A DNA stretch of 64,000 nt from an uncultured Verrucomicrobiota bacterium (GTDB lineage Bacteria > Verrucomicrobiota > Kiritimatiellia > Kiritimatiellales > Tichowtungiaceae). The notes below the pieces were generated by a model. That model was not told the origin of the DNA. It ran no database searches and saw only the letters and a program-made list of their open reading frames with translations. The first letter of the stretch is position 1. Each line of letters begins with the position of its first letter. The translations under genes were made by a program, and so were the position numbers. Below, in pieces: positions 43,254-52,219 of this stretch. Location: contig CAIKGD010000007.1 in assembly GCA_903826865.1 (NCBI GenBank), positions 62,001-126,000 on the forward strand. Reading direction: 5' to 3'.

Positions 43254-43270
43254 AAAAAAGGAACTATTAA

Positions 43271-43546
43271 ATGAAAAACCCCCTGTTCATCATTCAGATT
43301 TCGTCACTCATAATGCTCTCCGTCGGCTGCACCCGCCTGACCTACCGGTCCGGCGACAGCAAGGCCACCTATACCGACCTGCGCAATCCATTTTTTCAGC
43401 GCGCCGCGTCAGTCACCTACTCGCCAAGCAACGGAGCCTTTACAGTATCCACCGGCCAGCTCGACGCCATCACGGCTGAAAAGATGAAGACCATCGCTGA
43501 GACCGCAGCGCAGTCCGCCATTAAAGAACTCAAATCCGGACTCTGA
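43271..43546 (+). CDS. Small lipoprotein
   Basis: This 91-residue protein has a lipoprotein signal (MKNPLFIIQISSLIMLSVGC, lipobox LSVGC) and a helical C-terminus (EKMKTIAETAAQSAIKELKS). It is perhaps an o-spanin-like or surface lipoprotein. It ends the exported cassette. Confidence 0.6.
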   Translation: MKNPLFIIQISSLIMLSVGCTRLTYRSGDSKATYTDLRNPFFQRAASVTYSPSNGAFTVSTGQLDAITAEKMKTIAETAAQSAIKELKSGL

Positions 43547-43547
43547 A

Positions 43548-44384
43548 ATGATTTTCACCGCTCCAGTTCCCTTTAAAGAAGCCATCCAGTCGCAGGCAAT
43601 AAAGAGCCTGATGCCGACGGCTGCCAAGACGGCGGAACTGAAGCAGCTCGGCCCGGAGATCCTCGCCCGGGCGCGTTTCTCGGCACAGACCACCAACGTC
43701 GGCTATCTCTCCAAGATGGACAACCTGCTCACCACGCTGGTTTCGCCCGCATCACAGGACCGCGAATCCGCCCCCGCGCTCGATGCCTCCGCCGTGCGCC
43801 TGGCGTTGAAAGAGCACCTCGCTGAAATCGGCTACGCGCCAGACGAGGGCAAGGCCGGAGGACTCACCGATCTCGGCAGCGACCGCCGCCTCAACCTGAT
43901 TATCGACACCAACATCAAGATGGCCAACGGCTACGGAAATTATGCGCAAATGCAAGACCCCGATCTGCTCGACGTCTGGCCGTGCCAGGAGCTTATCCGC
44001 GTCGAGGATCGCGACAAAAAGCGAAACTGGGAAGGGATGTCCGGGATATGGCGATCCGCCGGAGGCCAGATATTCGGCGGCCGCATGATCGCCCGCAAAG
44101 ACGACCCGATCTGGACGCGCATCAGCGCTTTCGGCAATCCTTATCCTCCGTTCGACTTCGGCAGCGGCATGGGCGTCCGCGACGTAGACCGCAGCGAGGC
44201 CGAATCTCTCGGCGTCATCAAGCGCTCGACCGTCGTCGCACAGAAGAAAGTCGGCTTCAATGAGGCCGTCGAAACCCCGGTACCGCAGGGCATCAGCAAA
44301 GGCCTTGCACAGGCCGTTTATGAGGCATTCAAAGGCATTGCCAAAGTCGAAGCCGGCAAATTCACCATGGAGGCGGCGCTGTGA
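43548..44384 (+). CDS. Mu F-like minor head protein
   Basis: This 278-residue protein's central and C-terminal parts (LIIDTNIKMANGYGNYAQMQ, ELIRVEDRDKKRNWEGMSGI, DPIWTRISAFGNPYPPFDFG) fit the phage Mu F/SPP1 gp7-like head morphogenesis family. In Mu-like phages this gene follows the portal gene; here it is 10 kb downstream, after the exported cassette. Its stop overlaps the DUF1353 gene. Confidence 0.7.
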   Translation: MIFTAPVPFKEAIQSQAIKSLMPTAAKTAELKQLGPEILARARFSAQTTNVGYLSKMDNLLTTLVSPASQDRESAPALDASAVRLALKEHLAEIGYAPDEGKAGGLTDLGSDRRLNLIIDTNIKMANGYGNYAQMQDPDLLDVWPCQELIRVEDRDKKRNWEGMSGIWRSAGGQIFGGRMIARKDDPIWTRISAFGNPYPPFDFGSGMGVRDVDRSEAESLGVIKRSTVVAQKKVGFNEAVETPVPQGISKGLAQAVYEAFKGIAKVEAGKFTMEAAL

Positions 44385-44824
44385 GCAGTTTCACCACTCC
44401 GCTAATCATTGAATTTGATTATGAAGGCAATCCTTCGAAGCCATATATATTGCGAGAACCATTCAAATTCTATACCGATTTGCTGCCGATCGCAGTCATT
44501 GATGTGCCGGTCGGTTACCGCACCGATTTCGCCAGCATCCCGCGTTTTTTTCACCGTATCCTTCCGCCGGCCGGGCGTTATGGGAAAGCTGCTGTTATTC
44601 ACGACTGGCTCTGCGACATCAAACCAAAAATGTGTGACCACCTGACAGCCGCCGACGTATTCAATGAAGCCATGACTGTTTTGGGTGTTTGTCGTATCAA
44701 ACGCTTCATCCTAGTGCAGGCTGTGAAACTCTTCGGCCCGCGATTCCAATACGACTATGCGTCCTATCCGCCAGATACATCCTATAACTTTAATCCAGAC
44801 AACTCCGGATATTCACCATCATGA
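44381..44824 (+). CDS. DUF1353 protein
   Basis: This 147-residue protein has the DUF1353 signature: VPVGYRTDFASIPRFFHRIL and GRYGKAAVIHDWLCD. The family is common in phage tail and lysis regions and the role is unknown. A metal-dependent enzyme is possible from the conserved Asp/His. It overlaps both neighbours. Confidence 0.8.
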   Translation: MSSFTTPLIIEFDYEGNPSKPYILREPFKFYTDLLPIAVIDVPVGYRTDFASIPRFFHRILPPAGRYGKAAVIHDWLCDIKPKMCDHLTAADVFNEAMTVLGVCRIKRFILVQAVKLFGPRFQYDYASYPPDTSYNFNPDNSGYSPS

Positions 44825-45381
44825 GTTATGGCCTCGATATAGAAATCAAAGAAGACGTCAGCCAAATGGCTGCCAAGCTCGGCGCGGCCTTCGCCGGTGA
44901 TGCCGCGAAAAAGGTGATGGCGCGCTCCGGAGCGAACAAAGTCAAAGACCACCTGCGCGGTCTTAGCCGATATCGCCATCGTGCCGGGCTGCCATTCAAC
45001 TTCTACGCTCGCGCTGCCGACGCGACCAGCTCCGGCGTTCAGGGCGGCAATGCCTATGTCAGCATTGATCACGAAGGCATCGCCATGCGCCGGTATGGCA
45101 GCGGCGGAAAAATCAGCCCGCGCCGCGCAACATATTTCACGATCCCGGTTCATCCGGAATCGATGGGGAAACGGGTCAAAGAATTCCCTGAAAATGAACT
45201 TACGTGGATCCTCAACCGGCGAAAAGGCACCGGCGTCGTACTGCGCCAAGGCCGCGTCATTTACGCTCTGACAAAACAGATTGAACAGAAAGCCGATACA
45301 ACCGTTATTCCGACCGACTACGACCTGATGCAGCACATCACTGAAGACCTTAAAAAATACATCGAAAAGAAGGCTGACTAA
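44821..45381 (+). CDS. Tail completion-type protein (HK97 gp10-like)
   Basis: This 186-residue protein has a helical N-terminal part (DVSQMAAKLGAAFAGDAAKK ... NKVKDHLRGLSRYRHRAGL) and a beta C-terminal part (RRATYFTIPVHPESMGKRVK). It fits the virion-morphogenesis/HK97 gp10 group that completes tails. It is coupled to the tape measure gene (TAATG). Confidence 0.6.
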   Translation: MSYGLDIEIKEDVSQMAAKLGAAFAGDAAKKVMARSGANKVKDHLRGLSRYRHRAGLPFNFYARAADATSSGVQGGNAYVSIDHEGIAMRRYGSGGKISPRRATYFTIPVHPESMGKRVKEFPENELTWILNRRKGTGVVLRQGRVIYALTKQIEQKADTTVIPTDYDLMQHITEDLKKYIEKKAD

Positions 45382-47255
45382 TGGGCTCACGCACTGAACT
45401 TCTAATCTACATCCTCGACAAAATAAACCTGTCGGGAATGCAAAAAGTCACCAAGGCCCTGAAGGAAATTCAGGATGGTTCCGGCAAGCTGAAGGCGGTG
45501 TTTAAGGCCGACTTTGAAGCCAGTAAAAAAGCCGTCGAAATATTCTTAGCGCCACTGAAGGCGGCTGCCGTTCCGGCGATCGCCGCCGTCACAACGGCAT
45601 TCGGTCTGGCCGTTAAAGCCGTCCGCGAGTTCGCCGGGCAGGAATTGGGTGAACAAGATGTTATCTCGGCCTTAATGGCAATGGGCCAGTACACGGACCA
45701 GTATAAAGAGCGGATCGTGCAACTGGCTGATACCTACCAAACGACAACCGGAATAGCCGACGACATGTGGCTTAAAGCAATGGGCCAGCTCACCCGCTTT
45801 GGTATGAACGCCGCGAACGTCGACAAAGTGTCGACGGCCTTGAAAAACCTGACCGGGCTGATGGATGGAAATATCGACGGAGCCACGCTGGCTCTTTCAA
45901 AAGCTCTGCAGGGTGAGTTCGACGCGTTCAGCCGCTTCGGTATCATTGTTAAAAACTCAGGCGATGATGTGAAAGACCTGGACACCCTCATCAGCCAGAT
46001 TAACACCAAAGGTCAGGGCCTTTTGGAGGGCCGTGCGGATACGTTGGTTGGAAAATGGACGAGCCTTAAAAATCAGGTCAACGAGGTTTTTGAAGCCGTC
46101 GGAAAACGCCTGAACGAAGGGCTGAATATCGGCGCTGCGGTTGAGAGTGCCAAGGGGATGCTGGCCACCCTCACTTCTGCAGTCCAAAGCGGAGGCCTGG
46201 GCGATCTGATTGCCGAGGGTGGTAAAAAACTCCGTGAACATATCGAAAAAGCTGTCGAATGGGCTCAAAAAATAGCCACGGCAATTAAAGACAGCGGCAA
46301 GCCGGTCGAACAGGTTTTTAGCGATGCCCTGAGAGCCGCTGCAACGGTTTTTCTCGACGCCATTGTTGCCGGACTGCAGGCCTCGCTTGAAATATGGAAA
46401 CTGATCGGAAAAACGATTGCATCTACATTCAAAGAAGACCTTTTGAAAATAAATTTTCCGGGGTTGGGAGGTTTCGGAGGAAGTAACAGAAACGCATGGG
46501 CATCCTATAACGCAAAAAGCCTGCCTGATGATAAAGCCGCTCAAATAATGGTGGATAATGGGCTTGTAACAAAAGATGAGGCAACGAATCCGGTCTTTAA
46601 AGGCATGTGGTCGCAAAATCTTTCGACGGCGGCTTCGGAAGGTCTTTTGCCTTCCGGCTCAGCTGCAAAACTCGGGGCGTCGTTATCCAGCGCTGAAGTT
46701 ACTGACGCATTCACTAAATTTAAAACCGCCGTAACCGATATCGCCACGAATCTTGGGAAGGAAGTAAAAACCGCCGTCGAAACCGCAGCCGGAATGAAAG
46801 ACGGCAAATCCGCCGCGCCAGAAAAATCCACCATCACGATTCAAGGATCGGATGGAAAAGAAGTCACGATCGCTTTAGATGAATACATAAAACAATACCA
46901 GGACATTGAAAAGAAGATGGTCGAGGCCGCCGAGGCCGGGACAAAGGCCGCCGATGGCGTATCAAAATCGGGCGATGACATTAAAAAAAGCACAGATGCC
47001 GCCATTAAAGCTGCACTAGAATCGGCGACCTCCGCAGAAAAATCCAGCGATGCCGCTGTCGAAGCTCATGAAAAGGTAACCTCGGCGCTTGACCGTGCCA
47101 CCACGGCCGCTGATACCGCCGCTCAGGCCGCTGTTACAGCGCAATCGACGCTCGATCGGGCACTTGTCATAATGGTGAAACTGGCACAGATGCAGTCAAA
47201 TAATTCATTCCGAATTGGAGAGGTCGAGGGCCAGATCAGGAACATGAGAGCCTAA
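45381..47255 (+). CDS. Tail tape measure protein
   Basis: This 624-residue protein has a helical N-terminus, a TMP core (EQDVISALMAMGQYTDQYKE, FSRFGIIVKNSGDDVKDLDT, GRADTLVGKWTSLKNQVNEV), a hydrophobic segment near 335 and a long Ala-rich coiled coil at the C-terminus (SATSAEKSSDAAVEAHEKVT). It sets tail length; its short size implies a fairly short tail. It overlaps the hub gene (TAATG). Confidence 0.8.
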   Translation: MGSRTELLIYILDKINLSGMQKVTKALKEIQDGSGKLKAVFKADFEASKKAVEIFLAPLKAAAVPAIAAVTTAFGLAVKAVREFAGQELGEQDVISALMAMGQYTDQYKERIVQLADTYQTTTGIADDMWLKAMGQLTRFGMNAANVDKVSTALKNLTGLMDGNIDGATLALSKALQGEFDAFSRFGIIVKNSGDDVKDLDTLISQINTKGQGLLEGRADTLVGKWTSLKNQVNEVFEAVGKRLNEGLNIGAAVESAKGMLATLTSAVQSGGLGDLIAEGGKKLREHIEKAVEWAQKIATAIKDSGKPVEQVFSDALRAAATVFLDAIVAGLQASLEIWKLIGKTIASTFKEDLLKINFPGLGGFGGSNRNAWASYNAKSLPDDKAAQIMVDNGLVTKDEATNPVFKGMWSQNLSTAASEGLLPSGSAAKLGASLSSAEVTDAFTKFKTAVTDIATNLGKEVKTAVETAAGMKDGKSAAPEKSTITIQGSDGKEVTIALDEYIKQYQDIEKKMVEAAEAGTKAADGVSKSGDDIKKSTDAAIKAALESATSAEKSSDAAVEAHEKVTSALDRATTAADTAAQAAVTAQSTLDRALVIMVKLAQMQSNNSFRIGEVEGQIRNMRA

Positions 47256-48799
47256 TGTATTTATACATCAAAAACGCATGGAAGCCGCTGGCCGATCTGA
47301 AGCTGCTGTCTCTAAATCAGCAGCTGACGAATTTGAAGCCCGGCACCCTGTCTTTTTCAATCGAGGCCGATAGCGCTCTCGTCATTGGAAAGTACGATGT
47401 CGTCGCACTGCACACTTCAATTCCTGCGCCGGGCGAGCAGATACTTTTCTGCGGTAAAATCACATCTCAGCGACTAGTTGGAAAAACCATAATCGAATAT
47501 CAGGCAGAGGATGTTCTGTTTGATCTTGAGCACATCATTTATCAGGTCATTGGCGGCGACAATTTGTCGACCACGCGGGTGTTCTTATTCCGCAATACCG
47601 CCAGCGATCCAATCTCGTCTGGATATCAGATCGAGCTGGCGATCGGCTGCGCGGCCGTCAACGGTATAGCCATCGACACGAATGCGGATGACATCGAAAA
47701 TCTCGACCTGTTTCTACCGGCCAAAGAAGTATCCGAATATACGGTTTTCGAGGTTCTCAAGTCGGCGCTCGTCTATAACCGCGATATCAGCTGTTTCTCC
47801 GAATATTACCAGCCTGGCGAAGACACAATCATCCGGTTTTTGTCCCGCGAAAACATGACCGACTTCACCATTTACGACGGCATAAAGAGTGTGGAGGCCT
47901 CAGCCCGGTTCGACCTTCAGGTCGAAGGCGTAATTATCAAATATTTGTGGACGGATACCGATGTTGATGGCGTTGAAACTCCCGGATCTGAGGAAGACTC
48001 ATTCGGCGTCGTTACAGGAATAAACGTCTTGCGCCAAACCGTTCCACTTGTTGGAAGCAAAGAGGTAACTACTGCCAGTTACACATTAGACTTAATCTAT
48101 GACCGCAGACTGGCTCATTCGGTTGGGTGGAACAATTCCGCCGGCCAGCCTGAAGCCGAGGCCGCGTATAACTTCTATTTAACTTTAGGAGCTTCGATGG
48201 GTCTTTATCCGCCCGGAGTAACACAATACCCAACAACACTGCTGGTTGATTCTTGGCCGTACAAAACGACATCACCCGACAACTATCTTTTTTCTCCGGC
48301 CGAAGTAGCGGACATCCCGCCGTGGGTCTTGTCTCAAATTGACGCACAGCCGTTTTATGGCAAGGCGACGTTCTACGCTTGGAATGGTAGCAGCTGGATT
48401 CAATGGAAGGTCTCTTGCCCGTACAGTGCAGGATACATGGCCATCAACAACGGATTGAATAGAGAGTATACGACGACCGAAACGTTTCCGGCCGACCCGA
48501 TACCTGCCGCCCTTGCAGAACAGCTCTATAACATGCTTAATCCGATGCAGTACGACGGTCAAATTATTAGGTACTGTGATCTGTTGACTGTCGATGGTGT
48601 GACCAACGCTTTGCGCAGGCTGAATATTGGTGGCTACGGCGACGAGATTTTAACCATGAGAGCCATAATTCAGTCGCTATCATTCGACTACATGAGCCAG
48701 ATTCAATCCATTCGATTCGGAACACCGGAACACCTCGAGCCGGCAGACTTCATTGCCCTCTGCCGCATCAATCGGCAGGCCGACTACTCAGTCCTTTAA
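47255..48799 (+). CDS. Tail hub/baseplate protein
   Basis: A 514-residue protein after the tape measure. The N-terminal beta-domain (LLSLNQQLTNLKPGTLSFSI ... GEQILFCGKITSQRLVGKTI) fits a gp27-like hub. The middle and C-terminus have no assigned fold. It is the last gene before the right end of the prophage, 86 bp from the terminus; the usual baseplate and fibre genes are not downstream. Confidence 0.65.
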   Translation: MYLYIKNAWKPLADLKLLSLNQQLTNLKPGTLSFSIEADSALVIGKYDVVALHTSIPAPGEQILFCGKITSQRLVGKTIIEYQAEDVLFDLEHIIYQVIGGDNLSTTRVFLFRNTASDPISSGYQIELAIGCAAVNGIAIDTNADDIENLDLFLPAKEVSEYTVFEVLKSALVYNRDISCFSEYYQPGEDTIIRFLSRENMTDFTIYDGIKSVEASARFDLQVEGVIIKYLWTDTDVDGVETPGSEEDSFGVVTGINVLRQTVPLVGSKEVTTASYTLDLIYDRRLAHSVGWNNSAGQPEAEAAYNFYLTLGASMGLYPPGVTQYPTTLLVDSWPYKTTSPDNYLFSPAEVADIPPWVLSQIDAQPFYGKATFYAWNGSSWIQWKVSCPYSAGYMAINNGLNREYTTTETFPADPIPAALAEQLYNMLNPMQYDGQIIRYCDLLTVDGVTNALRRLNIGGYGDEILTMRAIIQSLSFDYMSQIQSIRFGTPEHLEPADFIALCRINRQADYSVL

Positions 48800-48861
48800 A
48801 CGCCGCTGAAAAGTCACTGCACAACCATTGCAACCCACCTGCTGTTTTGGTTAAAAATCCT

Positions 48862-48885
48862 TAAGTTGTATCAAACCACTGTCAT
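48862..48885. repeat. Prophage right end
   Basis: Read inward on the minus strand, ATGACAGTGGTTTGATACAA and then CTTA. This matches the left-end sites (TGACAGTGGTTTGATA at 15638) and gives the terminal inverted repeat for the transposase. Confidence 0.7.
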
Positions 48886-48890
48886 ATTTT
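48886..48890. repeat. Target-site duplication, right copy (ATTTT)
   Basis: This copy matches 15583-15587. Beyond it CTCAAATCGC completes the hairpin whose left arm is at 15580-15587. Confidence 0.7.
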
Positions 48891-48932
48891 CTCAAATCGC
48901 GCGTCGTGATACTCCAAAGACGGGGCGGGCGT

Positions 48933-51422
48933 TCAGAAAAGATCCATCTGCGAATCGTTCGGCTTTTTCCGGCGCGAGCGGTGTTGAGCCAGCTTCGGGA
49001 TGCCCTCGGCCTCAAACTCGCCTTCTTCAAGGTTATGCAGAATTTCATTGGCCCGTTCGAGTACGGAGGCAGGCAGGCCCGCCAGCCGCGCGACGTGGAT
49101 GCCGTAGCTTTTATCCGCCGCGCCGGGAACAATCCTGCGCAGGAAGGTGATCTGGTCGCCGCGCTCTTTCACCAGTACATTGGCGTTCTGCACGCCCGGC
49201 ATCGTCAGGCTCAGATCGGTCAGTTCGTGGTAATGCGTTGCAAACAGTGTTTTGGCCCGCACCGCCGGATTGGTGCAGAGAAATTCCGCCACCGACCACG
49301 CAATACTGATGCCGTCAAACGTGCTTGTGCCGCGCCCGATTTCATCGAGCACAATCAGACTCTTCGGCGTGGCGTTGTTCAGAATATTCGCCGTCTCCTG
49401 CATCTCCACCATGAAGGTGCTTCGTCCGCGTGCAAGGTCGTCGCTGGCGCCGACGCGTGTGAAAACGCGATCCACCAGCCCGATCTCCGCGCCTGAAGCC
49501 GGAACAAACGAACCGATGTGCGCCATAATCGTGATCAGCGCCACCTGCCGGATGTAGGTTGATTTACCCGCCATATTCGGGCCGGTAATCACAATCAGCT
49601 GGTGATCGGCGCAGTTGAGTGTCGTATCGTTCGGTACAAACCGCTCGGCGTCCGGCATCTGTTCGACCACCGCGTGGCGTCCGTCGCGGATGACCAGTTC
49701 GTCGCCCTCGCTCATGGCGGGCCGCACATAACGGCGGGTCAGTGCGTTTTCGGCGAAGGCGGCGAGTACGTCCGCTTCGGCAACAGCGCGTGCATTGCGC
49801 TGAATTTCGTCAATGTGCTTCACCACTTCATCGCGGATCTGTGCGAACAGTTCAAACTCCAGCGCGACGGCCCGTTCCTGCGCGCCGAGAATTTTATTTT
49901 CGTACTCCTTCAGCTCCGGCGTGATAAACCGCTCGGCGTTTGTCATCGTCTGCTTGCGGGTATAGTGCGCGGGCACCATCGAAAGATTGCTGTTGGTGAT
50001 CTCAATGAAATAGCCGAACACCTGATTGTAGCGCACTTTGAGCGACTTGATGCCGGTGCGCTCCTGTTCCGCTGTCTGAAATTCCGCCAGCCATTGTTTT
50101 CCTTTGCCGGCCGCATCGCGCAGTTCGTCCAGCTCCGGAGAAAAACCGCGCCGGATCATGCCGCCTTCTTTGGTCGAAACCGCAGGCTCATCATCAATCG
50201 TTTCGTTGATCATTTTTCCAATGCCGGGAAGTTCCGTGAGCGATTGCTCTAAAGCCGGAAAACTTCCGTTTTCCGCCAGCAGTTTCTTGAGTACCGGCAA
50301 TTGATCAAGCGACTCGCCGACGGCCCGCAGGTCGCGTGCGTTGCCGCCGCCCGATCCGAGCCGCGACATAATCCGCTCCAGATCGCGCATTTCGCCGAGC
50401 AGTTCGCGCACTTCGGCCAGCAAAGTCCGGTTTCCGGTGAAAGCCTGCACGGCGTCGAGCCGTGCATTGATGGCCGACAGGTCGCGGAGCGGACGGACGA
50501 TCCAGTCGCGCAGCATTCGCGCGCCCATTGCCGTGCATGTCGTGTCCAGTACAGAGAGCAGTGTTGATTTAGGACCTTGCCGCGCCGGATTGAGCGGTGC
50601 GACCAGTTCCAGATTCATCACGGTTGTTTCGTCGAGCAGCAGGTAATCATCGGGATTTTTTACCTGAATGCGCCGGACATGCGCGAGGTTGCGGCGCAGG
50701 CCGGTGTTTACGTAATAAAGCACCGCGCCGGCCGCGCGCAGTCCGAGCGGCGAGTTTTCACAGCCGAATCCTTTCAGCGAATGCACCTTGAAGTGGCGCA
50801 GCAGAACGTCTTCAGCGCTTTTGGTCTCAAACGTCCAGTCCTCGCCGACGGTTTTGAGCGTTCGTCCGATGACGGCCTGAATTTCAGCATCGTCCGCTGC
50901 GGTTTCGGCAACGATGCACTCCTGCGGGGCGTAGCGTGCGAGGTTGCCCGCCAGCCCGTTTGCGCTGACCGATTCTTCAATCCAGAACGCGCCGGTGGAA
51001 AGATCGAGCATGGCCAGGCCGAAGCGCGCGCCTTCATGGACGAGACCGGCGAGATAATTGTTTTTTGTGCGGTCGAGCGCTGTTTCGTCGAGAATGGTTC
51101 CAGGCGTCACCACGCGGGTGATTTCGCGCTTCACAATTCCTTTGGCGGCGGCCGGGTCTTCGACCTGTTCGCAGATGGCAACCTTTTTGCCGGCCTCGAT
51201 CAGTTGAGCCAGATAACCTTCGGCGGAATGATACGGCACGCCGCACATCGGCACGTCGTGGCGTTTGGTCAGCGTAATGTCGAGAATGCGCGCCGCTTCC
51301 TGGGCATCTTCCATGAACATTTCGTAGAAATCGCCGAGGCGGAAAAAGAGCAGGGTGCCTTCGGGCAGTTCGCGGCGGATGCGCCGGTACTGATCCATCA
51401 TAGGTGTACTCTTAGCTGTCAT
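48933..51422 (-). CDS. mutS: DNA mismatch repair ATPase MutS
   Basis: This 829-residue MutS1 protein has a mismatch-binding N-terminus (Phe-x-Glu in FFRLGDFYEMF), a connector, clamp (FGYFIEITNSNLSMVPAHYT), a Walker A (VITGPNMAGKSTYIRQ), Walker B and dimer motifs (LIVLDEIGRGTSTFDGISIA; FATHYHEL) and a C-terminus DSQMDLF. It recognises mispairs and starts repair. The prophage landed 42 bp after its stop codon, so the gene is intact. Confidence 0.97.
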   Translation of the reverse strand: MTAKSTPMMDQYRRIRRELPEGTLLFFRLGDFYEMFMEDAQEAARILDITLTKRHDVPMCGVPYHSAEGYLAQLIEAGKKVAICEQVEDPAAAKGIVKREITRVVTPGTILDETALDRTKNNYLAGLVHEGARFGLAMLDLSTGAFWIEESVSANGLAGNLARYAPQECIVAETAADDAEIQAVIGRTLKTVGEDWTFETKSAEDVLLRHFKVHSLKGFGCENSPLGLRAAGAVLYYVNTGLRRNLAHVRRIQVKNPDDYLLLDETTVMNLELVAPLNPARQGPKSTLLSVLDTTCTAMGARMLRDWIVRPLRDLSAINARLDAVQAFTGNRTLLAEVRELLGEMRDLERIMSRLGSGGGNARDLRAVGESLDQLPVLKKLLAENGSFPALEQSLTELPGIGKMINETIDDEPAVSTKEGGMIRRGFSPELDELRDAAGKGKQWLAEFQTAEQERTGIKSLKVRYNQVFGYFIEITNSNLSMVPAHYTRKQTMTNAERFITPELKEYENKILGAQERAVALEFELFAQIRDEVVKHIDEIQRNARAVAEADVLAAFAENALTRRYVRPAMSEGDELVIRDGRHAVVEQMPDAERFVPNDTTLNCADHQLIVITGPNMAGKSTYIRQVALITIMAHIGSFVPASGAEIGLVDRVFTRVGASDDLARGRSTFMVEMQETANILNNATPKSLIVLDEIGRGTSTFDGISIAWSVAEFLCTNPAVRAKTLFATHYHELTDLSLTMPGVQNANVLVKERGDQITFLRRIVPGAADKSYGIHVARLAGLPASVLERANEILHNLEEGEFEAEGIPKLAQHRSRRKKPNDSQMDLF

Positions 51423-51536
51423 AGGCCGCGCAGACTAGCAAAGTCAGTGCAGTGTAGCAAAGCCGCAAAGAAGGAAGTTCCCGTGTTGAATTTTTCCGCT
51501 CGTCTGGCGGGCGAATGCAGTCCGCACGGCAAGGGC

Positions 51537-52178
51537 TTAAAGAATCTCGTTCAGCTTTTTGAGCGTGAGTCCTTCGAGGGAAGCGACAATGGCGTCGGCC
51601 TGAGTGAGAACTTCCGGTCCGTAGCTGTTGGTGACAGCGAGAACCTGCAGTCCTGCTCCTTTGGCCGAGGTAATGCCCGCCGGAGTATCTTCAATCGCCA
51701 GTCCGCCGGTCACTTTGAGTTTTTTCATCGCCAGTTTATACGGCGCGGGATCGGGCTTGCTGATGTGCGTGTCGTCGGCAGTGACGATTGTATCGAAGGC
51801 ATTTTCAATCCCGAGTTTTCCAAGAATCGGAATAATGTCCGCACGGAGCGCACCGGAACAGATGGCGAGCGGTATTTTTCCCGACAGACCTTTGATCAGT
51901 TCAACCGCGCCGGGCAGCGCGGCGGCCCCGTCGCTCTCCAGCAGTTCCTGAAAGGCGGCGGCTTTCTTTCCGATCAGGGTTTGAAGTTCGATTTTTCCAA
52001 TGTCTGGAAAAGCATGGCGGAAGGCGTCGCGGTCGTCAAAGCCGATGAGGGTCTCAACATATTCGGGCCACGAAACGCTTTTGCCGAGCGGCTTGAAAAC
52101 CTTGTTGAACGCCGCCCAGTGAATCCGCTCGGAATCCACGATGATGCCGTCAAAATCAAAAATTATTGCTGAAATCAT
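51537..52178 (-). CDS. HAD-family phosphatase (beta-phosphoglucomutase-like)
   Basis: This 213-residue HAD subfamily IA protein has motif I IIFDFDGIIVDSE, motif II AICSGA, motif III Lys in HISKPDP and motif IV AIEDTPAGI. It hydrolyses a phospho-sugar or isomerises it; the substrate is not predictable. 114 bp separate it from mutS. Confidence 0.88.
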   Translation of the reverse strand: MISAIIFDFDGIIVDSERIHWAAFNKVFKPLGKSVSWPEYVETLIGFDDRDAFRHAFPDIGKIELQTLIGKKAAAFQELLESDGAAALPGAVELIKGLSGKIPLAICSGALRADIIPILGKLGIENAFDTIVTADDTHISKPDPAPYKLAMKKLKVTGGLAIEDTPAGITSAKGAGLQVLAVTNSYGPEVLTQADAIVASLEGLTLKKLNEIL

Positions 52179-52219
52179 GGGGCGGGATTATAGATGAGTG
52201 ATGAATGATGAACGATGAG

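Larger units (their letters stand above)
15588..48885. mobile_element. Transposable Mu-like prophage, siphovirus-type, about 33.3 kb
   Basis: The element encodes a MuA-type transposase, MuB-type ATPase, Gam, a Mu-like head module (gp27/gp28/DUF935 portal/protease/F) and a tail module without a sheath. Both ends carry TGAC...GTTTGATACAACTT. It is flanked by ATTTT at 15583-15587 and 48886-48890, the 5-bp duplication size typical of Mu. Joining the flanks with one copy gives GCGATTTTCTCAAATCGC, a perfect hairpin, supporting these junctions. Early genes run leftward and late genes rightward from about 27.5 kb. All core modules look intact, so it may be inducible. Confidence 0.88.
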
